This document shows, one piece after another, positions 25,475-35,182 of a DNA stretch of 64,000 bases (position 1 is its first letter; each line of letters begins with the position of its first letter). A program made the position numbers and the translations under genes. The stretch comes from Hyphococcus luteus (GTDB lineage: Bacteria; Pseudomonadota; Alphaproteobacteria; Caulobacterales; Parvularculaceae). Under the pieces are notes generated by a model. It saw nothing but the letters and a program-made list of their open reading frames with translations, had not been told where the DNA came from and ran no database searches. The stretch is taken from NCBI RefSeq assembly GCF_002943565.1, contig NZ_PJCH01000017.1, positions 310,001 through 374,000 on the forward strand, read 5' to 3'.

Positions 25475-25489
25475 ACCTTATAGTAAGGT
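25475..25489. promoter_or_regulatory. Palindrome upstream of small secreted gene
   Basis: ACCTTA-TAG-TAAGGT is a perfect palindrome about 83 bases before the ATG at 25572. It is nested inside an outer AAGGCC (25451-25456) and GGCCTT (25494-25499) pair. It is a candidate operator with unknown ligand. Confidence 0.4.
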
Positions 25490-25571
25490 TTGCGGCCTTC
25501 CCTGGCCGCTTTATTCCCTTGCCGGAAACGGGGCGTCAGGGGCATAGTCGCGCGCGGAGAGAGGGCTATTT

Positions 25572-25922
25572 ATGCGCAAATCCTTATTGACGAGCATCGC
25601 CGCCATCAGCGCCTCGGCAATGTCCATGGGCGCGGCGCATGCGGCGCCCGAACCGCTCCCTGCGGAGCTCGATTCCGCCGCCCTGCTGGCGGAGGAAGGG
25701 CCGGCGCCTGAGGAAGAGGCCCGCTCGGCGCTCAGCGCGATCCTCGCCCGCTTCATTACGGTCGAGACAAAAGCCGAAGTCACCAGGACGGCCGCGGCCG
25801 AACACCCCAAAGGCGGCTGCCCGAAAGAAGCCGAAAAGCTCAGCGAAGCGGACGGCGCAAGCGAAGACAAAGACAAGAAGAAGCAGCTTGTCGGTCCCGA
25901 GCCGATCTACTTCGCGTTTTAA
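25572..25922 (+). CDS. Small secreted/periplasmic protein, unknown
   Basis: A 116-residue protein with a signal peptide (MRKSLLTSIAAISASAM to AAHA). The mature part is acidic and Ala/Glu-rich, with one cysteine (KGGCPKEAEK) and a lysine/aspartate-rich segment SEDKDKKKQ near the end. No family is recognised. It sits between the ald terminator and the RHH/EF-hand gene, with a palindrome in its promoter region. Confidence 0.6.
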   Translation: MRKSLLTSIAAISASAMSMGAAHAAPEPLPAELDSAALLAEEGPAPEEEARSALSAILARFITVETKAEVTRTAAAEHPKGGCPKEAEKLSEADGASEDKDKKKQLVGPEPIYFAF

Positions 25923-26010
25923 TCGACGCGCCTCCCCTCTATTTTCATCGTTTACGAGCGCTGTCCTCGTGATCGAAGATGGTCACTCGTGCGTAATTTA
26001 GCTTTGTGTT

Positions 26011-26028
26011 TTCGTGTCCGGACACGAA
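26011..26028. promoter_or_regulatory. Perfect 18-bp palindrome (candidate operator)
   Basis: TTCGTGTCCGGACACGAA is perfectly self-complementary. It lies 87 bases before the ATG at 26116 of a gene whose N-terminus looks like a ribbon-helix-helix DNA-binding domain. It could fill the 17-base spacer between a weak -35 (TTGTGT, 26004-26009) and -10 (AATTCT, 26027-26032). Autoregulation is an inference. Confidence 0.55.
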
Positions 26029-26115
26029 TTCTGTTGCGTCCCGGATCGAAACTGCTTCAGTGATCAATCCGGCGCGGCTTATCTCTGCTGCGCCCGATTT
26101 CGCGAGAGGCTGTTG

Positions 26116-26856
26116 ATGAACCGCCAGCGCCCGCCAAAGAAAACCGAGACAATCGAAATCCGTTTGTCGCCCGACGCCAAGCAAGCTTTCATGGCGTCTT
26201 GTGAAAAACGCAAACGCTCGGCAAGCGCCGTCATCCGTGGTTTCATCGACCTCTATATCGCAGAAACCAATCGGGCTCCTCAAAGCATCCCAATCAAGGA
26301 GTTCGACATGCTGAGACTGATCAACAAAAACAAGCTGAGACTTTCGGCGCTGGCAGGCTGCATCGCCGCCGGCTTCGCCCTAGCCACGACCTCCGCAGCC
26401 GCCGATCCGAGAGTAGAGGCGGTGTTTCAATGGCTCGACGCCGATCATGACGAGGCGATTTCAAAGCAGGAGTTTCTCTCGCCTGAAAAAACCGGGGAAG
26501 CAAGCTTCAACGGGCTCATGATCATGCTCACAACCAAAGGCGCAATTCCCGCAAACGAAACGCGGGAGCGCCTGTTCGCCCGCATGGATCAAACGAAAGA
26601 CGGCATGTTGAGCCTTGAGGAACTGAGCTCAATTGTCACCGTCGAAACGGTTCTAAACGAACCCGTCCTTCAGGCGGACCAGGACGGAGACGGCAAAGTC
26701 GCTGAAGGCGAACTCGCCGCCTATATCACGGCGCGAAGAGCCATGGCCGGCGACCGAAGCCCGGCGGCGGGCGCGGCCTTGATGGCCCATGGCGTCATCG
26801 CCGCCCATGACGCGGACAAGGACGGCGCGGTCGGCCCCGAAGATTTTGCGGGATAA
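26116..26856 (+). CDS. RHH DNA-binding / signal-or-TM / EF-hand fusion with a second internal start
   Basis: From the ATG at 26116 (GAGAGG six bases upstream) the product is 246 residues. Residues 1-64 fit a ribbon-helix-helix domain: a strand TETIEIRLSP and then two helices (KQAFMASCEKRKR, SASAVIRGFIDLYI). From residue 65 (MLRLINKNKLRLSALAGCIA) a hydrophobic signal-like helix ends ATTSAAADP. Four EF-hand loops follow, starting DADHDEAIS, DQTKDGMLS, DQDGDGKVA and DADKDGAVG. A second ATG at 26308 has a perfect AAGGAG site six bases upstream and would give a 182-residue secreted EF-hand protein. Both products may be made, or the two may be ancestral genes fused by stop loss. The translation start is the main uncertainty. 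Confidence 0.7.
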   Translation: MNRQRPPKKTETIEIRLSPDAKQAFMASCEKRKRSASAVIRGFIDLYIAETNRAPQSIPIKEFDMLRLINKNKLRLSALAGCIAAGFALATTSAAADPRVEAVFQWLDADHDEAISKQEFLSPEKTGEASFNGLMIMLTTKGAIPANETRERLFARMDQTKDGMLSLEELSSIVTVETVLNEPVLQADQDGDGKVAEGELAAYITARRAMAGDRSPAAGAALMAHGVIAAHDADKDGAVGPEDFAG

Positions 26857-26904
26857 CGCCAAAGGAGCCGCCCGCCTTCGCGCCATTGCAGCCCTTTTTC
26901 AGGC

Positions 26905-27654
26905 TTACGGCCGCTCGGTTTTCTTGCCCGGCCGCCTGCCGGCGAGGAGCTTCAGATCGTTGCCGTAGCGTCCGCGCATGAGACGCAGAATGACGATGAC
27001 GATCCCAGAAAGCGCGAAGACAAGTCCCGCCGCGGAAGCCGTCATGATCAGCGGATTGTTGAAGTCCTTGCGGTCTTCATAATCCATGATGTGCAGCATC
27101 CAGAAAAAATCATAGAGCCGCCAGATATCGTTGCGGCGCGCGCGCACCTCGCCCGTATCCGGCGATATGTAAAGCCTTGTGTGGCGCTTGTCGTCGAAGT
27201 CGATCCGCCAGACCGGCGTCTCGCCCCGATATTCCTGCGGCGGAAAGGAAACCAGCGCGGCGCGGTCGATTTCGCCTTCGCCCACATAATCGCGCCGCGC
27301 GACACGGCGCGCGTCCTTTTCCGAAAGCGGCGTCAGCCTGTCCCCGCTCGAGGCGTCGAAAATCGCCGTCGCCGCTTCGCCGGGCCCGCGCGTCACATAG
27401 ACCGGACGGCCCAGAAACCGCGTCAGCTCCACCGAGGTTGCGCCGTCGACTTGCGCAATGACGCCGCCGGGCGAGGCGTAGGTTTCCGCCGCAAGCGGGC
27501 GAAGCGGCGCGGTGTAGGCGCTCGTTTCGCCGCGCACGAGCTCGATGGGAAACCAGCTCATGACGACGCCGGACGCCATCCAGAGCAAAACCTGGACGCC
27601 GAACACCAGCCCGGCCCATAGATGAATGCGCTGAATCCAGGTCTTCAATTTCAT
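26905..27654 (-). CDS. PepSY domain membrane protein
   Basis: A 249-residue protein with an N-terminal PepSY-associated span (IHLWAGLVFGVQVLLWMASGVVMSW), a periplasmic region with PepSY-type motifs (RIDFDDKRHTRLYISPDTGEV) and a second C-terminal span (ASAAGLVFALSGIVIVILRLM). Such proteins are often linked to iron or peptidase functions. Its ATG overlaps the stop of the DUF885 peptidase gene by four bases, so the two are cotranscribed. The product ends in a basic tail. Confidence 0.85.
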   Translation of the reverse strand: MKLKTWIQRIHLWAGLVFGVQVLLWMASGVVMSWFPIELVRGETSAYTAPLRPLAAETYASPGGVIAQVDGATSVELTRFLGRPVYVTRGPGEAATAIFDASSGDRLTPLSEKDARRVARRDYVGEGEIDRAALVSFPPQEYRGETPVWRIDFDDKRHTRLYISPDTGEVRARRNDIWRLYDFFWMLHIMDYEDRKDFNNPLIMTASAAGLVFALSGIVIVILRLMRGRYGNDLKLLAGRRPGKKTERP

Positions 27655-29030
27655 TCGCCGCCGCCGCCCGCCGCCGCCGCGATGTCCGACGCGGAAAGCG
27701 GCGTCGTCAAAAGCGTTTCGAACGCCGCCCAGCGGTCGCCGCCATTTTCGCGCGCCTTCGCCTCCACATAGGCGGCGACGAGGTCGCGGCCGAGATTGTA
27801 ATTCAGGACATAACCGCGATAGGTCTCGATAAAGCGCACGCGCTGTTCGGCGCGCTCGCGAGAATCCAGCTTGTATTTCCGGATGAGATCGACCGCCTCG
27901 CCGCGGGAGATGCGCCCGTCTAGATATTCGCGCGCCACGTAATTGTCCGCATGCTTCAATTTCCGGCGCAGATCGTTGAGCTTTTCAAGCGTCGCGGCCT
28001 TTTCAGGATCGAGCCCGGCGATGGGGAACAGGACGTCGCGCTCAAAGGCGATTTTCTCAGCGCCCGGAAAGGCGAGCTCGATGCCGTAATTGCCGGAGCC
28101 TTCCGCCGTCACGGACATGGGCGAAAACAGGGGGTAGACGGAATATTCAATCCAGCCCTTTCCTTTGAGAAAGTCGCGCTCCAGAAAGACATTCCAAGTG
28201 TGATGGCCCGGATAGCCTTCATGGCAGCCAAGATCGACGGCGCGGTCGATGATGATCGGAAAATCCGTATTGACCTGGATGAGGCTTTCATAATCGCCTT
28301 GATACCAGTTGTAGCCGCTCCACGGCTTGTCGGTGACGAACTCCATGCGGAAGCGTTCGCCCTCGGGCAGGTCGTAATGGGCAAGCGTGCGCTTGCGGCA
28401 CTCGGCGATGGCGGCCTCGAAGACGGGCCGCAACTTGCCTTCGGGAATGGCGAGAGACTGGCGAAAGGCGTCGACGCGCTCGCTCGTCGGCCCCTCGCCC
28501 GGCAGCAGCGCGTCGATCTCTTCGAGCGCCGCATCGAAGTCGGCGAGATCGTATTGCGGCGCGACCGCGTCGTAAAGAAGCCGCGTTTCTTCATCGAAGG
28601 CGAAGGTCTCGCCCCCGGCCATTTGGATGCGGGTCAGCGCCGCGCGAATATTCTTTTCCAGCATGGCGCCGCGCACGGAGGCGTCGTCGCCATTGGCGCG
28701 CCTGACGGAGATCAAGAGCCCCTTGGCGTCCTGCTCCAGTTGATCGAGGGAGCGCGGCTCGGCTTTCGCGGCCTCGGCCCAGTCTTCGGGTCCATGATAG
28801 GCGTCCACGAAAGCCGGATCGTGCTGGCCAACCGCGAGGGCGAGCTTGACGAATTCCTCGCCGATGGCGTTGAGGCTCGCCGCCGCTTCCTGCGCGGCTT
28901 CGTATCTTGGCTCCGCGGCAAGCGACGCGGCGCCGTCAGGCGCTTGCCGCTCGGGGCCCTCGCCGCCGCAAGCCGCAAGCGCGGCCCCCGCCGCAAAGAT
29001 GGCGGCCAGGATGGCGGCGCGCCGCATCAT
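27651..29030 (-). CDS. DUF885 family lipoprotein, putative metallopeptidase
   Basis: A 459-residue protein. A lipoprotein signal (MMRRAAILAAIFAAGAALAAC, lipidated Cys21) sends it to the envelope. The motif HEGYPGHH at residues 270-277 is the hallmark of DUF885 proteins, a divergent zincin-like group, and is followed by FSPMSVTAEGSGNYG. The C-terminal part is helical with RKLKHADNYVAREYLDGR. It is cotranscribed with the PepSY gene downstream and lies 6 bases after a small gene upstream. Confidence 0.86.
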   Translation of the reverse strand: MMRRAAILAAIFAAGAALAACGGEGPERQAPDGAASLAAEPRYEAAQEAAASLNAIGEEFVKLALAVGQHDPAFVDAYHGPEDWAEAAKAEPRSLDQLEQDAKGLLISVRRANGDDASVRGAMLEKNIRAALTRIQMAGGETFAFDEETRLLYDAVAPQYDLADFDAALEEIDALLPGEGPTSERVDAFRQSLAIPEGKLRPVFEAAIAECRKRTLAHYDLPEGERFRMEFVTDKPWSGYNWYQGDYESLIQVNTDFPIIIDRAVDLGCHEGYPGHHTWNVFLERDFLKGKGWIEYSVYPLFSPMSVTAEGSGNYGIELAFPGAEKIAFERDVLFPIAGLDPEKAATLEKLNDLRRKLKHADNYVAREYLDGRISRGEAVDLIRKYKLDSRERAEQRVRFIETYRGYVLNYNLGRDLVAAYVEAKARENGGDRWAAFETLLTTPLSASDIAAAAGGGGE

Positions 29031-29036
29031 CGGGTT

Positions 29037-29333
29037 TTAAGCGGCCGTGCCGGAGAAAGTGGAGTTGCCGAAAGAGCCGAGCTGCACGTCGCCGGAAATC
29101 GTATCGCCTTCGGCCTTGCCCTTGAAGGAGAGCGTAATCGGCATCGGGCTCGTCACCTTGGCGTCCCAAGTGGCGGTGTCGCCTTCGACCTTGCCGTTTT
29201 CAATGGGCGTCGCGCCGGCGGCGCCGACCATCTCGCCGGTGAGCGCGTCGCCTTCCTGTTTCAGGGTGAGGGTGGCGTTCTGGTCGCCCATGGGGGTCTT
29301 GATCGTGATGTTCCACTTGCCGTCAATCGCCAT
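29037..29333 (-). CDS. Small beta-rich protein, unknown
   Basis: The start at 29333 (MAIDGKWNITIKTPMGDQ) has AGGAG just upstream; the longer frame adds only a few residues. The 98-residue product alternates short strands and turns (ATLTLKQEGDALTGEMVGA and later SFKGKAEGDTISGDVQLG), which suggests a small beta-barrel or lipocalin-like fold. It lies directly before the DUF885 gene on the same strand and may belong to that operon. The fold assignment is a guess. Confidence 0.7.
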   Translation of the reverse strand: MAIDGKWNITIKTPMGDQNATLTLKQEGDALTGEMVGAAGATPIENGKVEGDTATWDAKVTSPMPITLSFKGKAEGDTISGDVQLGSFGNSTFSGTAA

Positions 29334-29477
29334 GATCTTCTCCTCTAACACCCCGGAATATGGGGTTTTGGCTTCGCGCCGACCTTAGCGATTGCACTCG
29401 CCCGTGCAAGACCGGAATGCAGGGGCGGAGAGACGATTCAACGCGCCGAAACGAAGGGATCAAGCGGCGGAGCGAGT

Positions 29478-29508
29478 TTGACTCTCCTCTTGGGGGAGAC
29501 CCTAGTCT
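29478..29508 (+). promoter_or_regulatory. MerR-type promoter with 19-bp spacer
   Basis: TTGACT (29478-29483) and TAGTCT (29503-29508) are separated by exactly 19 bases, the over-long spacer typical of MerR-controlled promoters. The spacer contains CTCC-N7-GGAG, resembling the BmrR-type operator. The ATG at 29516 is only 8 bases past the -10, so the mRNA is likely leaderless or nearly so. Confidence 0.65.
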
Positions 29509-29515
29509 CTCGCCC

Positions 29516-30364
29516 ATGAACACTCTGATCCAGATCGGCGATTTCGCACGGCTCGGCGGCGTCACCGTCAAGGCCCTGCGCTTTTACGACGAACAGGGGC
29601 TCTTGCGCCCGGCCTATGTCGATCCACAGACGGGCTATCGTTACTATTCGGTGAATCAGGCGGCGCAGCTGGCGCGAATCACGAATCTACGCCTCGTTGA
29701 TTTTTCCATTGCAGAAATCACGCAGATCCTGGCGCAGGAAGCGCCCGACGATCTTGCATGCTCGCTTGAAACGAAAAAACAGGCGCTTCACGAGGCGGCG
29801 GCGGCGCTCGAACGCAAAACACGTCTTATCGACATTCTCATGCAGGCGGCGCAGCGCGCTGAAAATACGCCGGCGCCGTCCTTCAAACTCGCCCCGACAG
29901 AAGACCTGCTCGTTTACGCCTATGAAAAGCAAGTCGCCCATCTCGGCGCGCCGGTCACGGAGATGTTTGAAAATGCGGAAATAATGGTCGCGCCTTTTCG
30001 CGCGCCAGTCTCGCCGCTTCTGATCTTTCGCTCGGCCCCGACGCAAAAGCGAAATTTAAACGTCGAAGTCTGCATCCCGGTCACCGATGAAGCGAGAACC
30101 CTGGAAGGCGTCAAAACCCTCCCGGGGGCCGCCCTCGCCTGTTCGCTCGTTTATGAAGGCGGGTATGACCAGACTGAACCTCTTTACGACGAAATGACTG
30201 CATGGATCGAACAATCTGACCTGACACCCGCAGGACCATTTCGCGAAATCTTTCACCGCTTCGGCGCAGACCAGGACGGGTATTCATTGCCTGCGCGCAT
30301 GACGGCCAGCCCGCGGGAAGCATATCTCACCGAACTTCAAATTCCGATTACGATAAAAAACTGA
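29516..30364 (+). CDS. MerR family transcriptional regulator with GyrI-like effector domain
   Basis: A 282-residue regulator of the BmrR/multidrug-sensing type. I chose the ATG at 29516 (MNTLIQIGDFARLGGVTVKALRFYDEQGLL), just inside the MerR-type promoter. The winged HTH is followed by the dimerisation helix (DLACSLETKKQALHEAAAALERK) and a C-terminal GyrI-like ligand-binding domain with an FREIFHRFG segment near the end. It is probably autoregulated and reads into the hydrolase gene 20 bases downstream. Confidence 0.9.
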   Translation: MNTLIQIGDFARLGGVTVKALRFYDEQGLLRPAYVDPQTGYRYYSVNQAAQLARITNLRLVDFSIAEITQILAQEAPDDLACSLETKKQALHEAAAALERKTRLIDILMQAAQRAENTPAPSFKLAPTEDLLVYAYEKQVAHLGAPVTEMFENAEIMVAPFRAPVSPLLIFRSAPTQKRNLNVEVCIPVTDEARTLEGVKTLPGAALACSLVYEGGYDQTEPLYDEMTAWIEQSDLTPAGPFREIFHRFGADQDGYSLPARMTASPREAYLTELQIPITIKN

Positions 30365-30384
30365 CGAAAGGGAGACCGATCCGA

Positions 30385-31512
30385 ATGACATCTGGCGACC
30401 ATAAACATTCTCTTCTTCTGAAATTCGCCGCCGCCGCGCTGGCCCTCTCGCCAATCGCTCCCGCTTCAGCGGCCGAAGGCGACATGGTTGGCGGTCTTGC
30501 ACGCAAAACCGACCGGCCCCTCGAAAACATGGACGGCTTTTCTTCCGACTATGGCGTTGCTGAAACCAGCGACGGCGCAAGGCTTCGCACGATCATTACG
30601 CGGCCTGACGGCGCCGGGGGACGGCTGCATCCCCTCCTTTTCACGCAATGGGTCTCTTGCGGCTCTCTCGAGTTTCGCAATGGCGACAATATTCTCGCGT
30701 CGCTCGCTAAAAATTCCGGTCTGGCTTTGGCGCGCGTCGAACGCGCTTCGGACGGCGACAGCGTCGGTCCCGCCTGCGACGACCTCGATTACGACACCGA
30801 AGTCGCCCATTACATTGAAGCGTTTTCACAGGTGCTGGAAGACGACCGTTTTGATCCGAGCAAGGTGTATCTATACGGCTCAAGCCTTGGTTCAACGACA
30901 GCGCCGCTTGTTGCAAAGGCCTTACAGGACCAAGGTTACAATATCGCTGGCGTGGCGGTTCAGGGCGGCGGCGCGGAAACATATTACGAACGCATGCTGA
31001 CCTTTGACCGCCACTATCTCGAGCGCCGGCCGGCCGACGTCGCGCCTGAAGACATTCACGACGAGATGATCGCCCGCGCGCGCTTTCATTATGAATATCT
31101 CATCAAGGACCGGCATCCGGATATGATCGCCAAAGACAGCGCCCGGATGGCGGCGGTGCGCGCTGATATTCTCGGCCTTGGCGAAACGGACCATTACGGC
31201 CGGCCTTTCGCCTGGCACCAGCAGGCGGCCAAACGCAATTTTCTCGCCGCCTGGGCGGCGCTCGACGCGCCCGTGCTCGTAATCTTCAACGAATATGACC
31301 AGTTCGAAGCGCGTTACGGCCATCAGCTCATCACCGACATGGTTAATCGCCTGCGTCCCGGCACAGGAACCTTGGTTGAGCAAAAAGGCGTCGGGCACAG
31401 CAATTACCGTTATGACGACATCGTCTCGGCTTATCCGCGCGAAGGCGGCGAACCGGTCTGGGCGCAAACGGCGGATGTCATTCTTAACTGGCTCGAAGAC
31501 GTCCAGAAATAA
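30385..31512 (+). CDS. Secreted alpha/beta hydrolase
   Basis: A 375-residue protein with a signal peptide (LLLKFAAAALALSPIAPASAA). The alpha/beta hydrolase nucleophile elbow is GSSLG (165-169, Ser167), with a preceding FTQWVSCGSLEF region. The likely acid is in VIFNEYDQFE and the histidine in KGVGHSNY, so the triad appears complete. It lies 20 bases after the MerR gene and is probably in its regulon. The substrate is unknown. Confidence 0.85.
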   Translation: MTSGDHKHSLLLKFAAAALALSPIAPASAAEGDMVGGLARKTDRPLENMDGFSSDYGVAETSDGARLRTIITRPDGAGGRLHPLLFTQWVSCGSLEFRNGDNILASLAKNSGLALARVERASDGDSVGPACDDLDYDTEVAHYIEAFSQVLEDDRFDPSKVYLYGSSLGSTTAPLVAKALQDQGYNIAGVAVQGGGAETYYERMLTFDRHYLERRPADVAPEDIHDEMIARARFHYEYLIKDRHPDMIAKDSARMAAVRADILGLGETDHYGRPFAWHQQAAKRNFLAAWAALDAPVLVIFNEYDQFEARYGHQLITDMVNRLRPGTGTLVEQKGVGHSNYRYDDIVSAYPREGGEPVWAQTADVILNWLEDVQK

Positions 31513-31588
31513 CCGGCCCTGACGAACCATCAGAGACAGAACGCCAAAGGCCGTGCTAGACGTTTCCTTTTGGAGAAAGAGGCGCGCA

Positions 31589-32050
31589 ATGACGGAACCG
31601 CAAAAGCTCGACCTGCATTCGATCGACGATGTCGTCACGGGACTGTATGCAGCGATCTCCGGCGAGCCGTATGAGCGGGACTGGGAGACGATCATGGCGC
31701 TGTTTGCGCCGGACGCCCGCATGGTGCGCACCCGCCTCGGCGAAGACGGCAAGCCGGTCGCGTTCTCCTTTTCCCTTGACGAGTACAAAAAGAACGCCAG
31801 CGAGATGCTGAAAGACGCGCCTTTCTATGAATATGAGATCGCGCGCAGGACCGAGCGCTTCGGCAATATCGCCACGGTCTTCTCCGCTTACGAAGCGAAG
31901 GCGGCCCCGAAAGCGCCGGACCTTTTAAAGCGCGGCATGAACATGATCCATCTTTATGACGACGGCGAACGCTGGTGGATCATGCACATGATCTGGGACG
32001 ACGAGCGCGAAGGGCTCGCCCTGCCGTCGGATCTTTTCAAAGCTGCGTGA
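31589..32050 (+). CDS. NTF2/SnoaL-like domain protein
   Basis: A 153-residue protein. The start at 31589 (MTEPQKLDLHSIDDVVTGLYAA) follows an AGAGG site; an upstream start at 31553 adds a sequence that does not fit. The sequence matches the NTF2-like cone fold (DWETIMALFAPDARM, MNMIHLYDDGERWWIMHMIWDDE). No catalytic assignment is possible. It follows the hydrolase gene on the same strand, and a convergent gene begins just past a small terminator-like stem. Confidence 0.78.
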   Translation: MTEPQKLDLHSIDDVVTGLYAAISGEPYERDWETIMALFAPDARMVRTRLGEDGKPVAFSFSLDEYKKNASEMLKDAPFYEYEIARRTERFGNIATVFSAYEAKAAPKAPDLLKRGMNMIHLYDDGERWWIMHMIWDDEREGLALPSDLFKAA

Positions 32051-32055
32051 AGACG

Positions 32056-32078
32056 AAGCGCGGCGCTCAGCGCTTTTT
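32056..32078. terminator. Short stem at the junction of convergent genes
   Basis: AAGCGC / GCGCTT around GGCGCTCA is followed by TTT on the plus strand. It lies between the NTF2-like gene and the convergent 99-residue gene and overlaps the end of the latter. Weak candidate. Confidence 0.45.
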
Positions 32079-32366
32079 GTGCTCGCGCCGCCAGCCCTCC
32101 ATGGCCTGGCTGATGGCGAAGGTCTCGCGATATTTCGGCGAGTCCGACGGGCGCGGCGGCCGGTCCCGGGTCAGCTCCATGATCTCGGCGAGCTTGTTGT
32201 GCGCCGCACCGGACTGGCCCGCGCCGATATAGGCGTGAAGCTCGATCAGCGCATCGGAGAGCGGATCGTCCGCGCGGATGACGAAATAAGGCTCGTCCTC
32301 GGCGAGGTCGTCATAACAGTCGAATTGCGACGGGTTCGATTTCGATCCGACATTCGGCGCGGTCAT
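32067..32366 (-). CDS. Hypothetical protein, intact copy of a locally repeated gene
   Basis: A 99-residue acidic-then-basic protein starting MTAPNVGSKSNPSQFDCYDD, with AGGGA five bases upstream. The middle (IRADDPLSDALIELHAYIGAG) is followed by a helical, basic end EGWRREHKKR. Three shorter, damaged copies of its first part lie at 34981-35130, 36083-36179 and 37204-37245 on the same strand. The family is not recognised. Confidence 0.7.
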   Translation of the reverse strand: MTAPNVGSKSNPSQFDCYDDLAEDEPYFVIRADDPLSDALIELHAYIGAGQSGAAHNKLAEIMELTRDRPPRPSDSPKYRETFAISQAMEGWRREHKKR

Positions 32367-32568
32367 GGGAATCCCTTTTTTACTGGTTTACTGGCCCTCT
32401 TTTCAGGTGATTCGACATTAACCGCCCCAGAGTTTGTTTTGCCCTCTCATTCATAGACTCTCCCGATGCGAAGCATCAACACAATCAATTGTACACGGAG
32501 CGCGGACACCGGTATCTTTGAGGGAGCATAGACCGAGTGGCACGCATAAGCCTCGCGCTCAGGATTGA

Positions 32569-34911
<2,343 letters not shown>

Positions 34912-34937
34912 GCGGCAACGACACGAAAAAATAACAC

Positions 34938-34966
34938 GCCCGGGGCTGCAAAGCTCCGGGCTTTTT
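34938..34966 (+). terminator. Terminator after katG
   Basis: GCCCGGGGCT and AGCTCCGGGC pair around a short loop and are followed by TTTTT. It ends the katG transcript. Confidence 0.85.
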
Positions 34967-34980
34967 ATTACCGCCTTTCC

Positions 34981-35130
34981 GGCTGCCCCGCGTCGGTATC
35001 GGCGTGCAGTTCAATCAGCGCGCTCGACAACGGATCATCCGCGCGGATGACAAATAAGGTCGTCCCCGGCGAGATCGTCATGGCGGTCGAATTTTGACGG
35101 ATTGGCTTTTGAGCCGGTGGGAGCGGTCAT
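34981..35130 (-). pseudogene. Decayed copy 2 of the 99-residue gene
   Basis: On the minus strand from the ATG at 35130 the sequence reads MTAPTGSKANPSKFDRHDDLAGDD and then a frameshift brings in a TGA. The downstream part, read in another frame, gives VIRADDPLSSALIELHADTDAG, which matches the intact copy at 32067-32366. The copy is truncated at its 3' end and is clearly non-functional. Confidence 0.8.
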
Positions 35131-35182
35131 GCTGGGGGAGTTCCTTTGCAGCGCATCGCTCTTTTCGCCTGATTAGCGCGCT

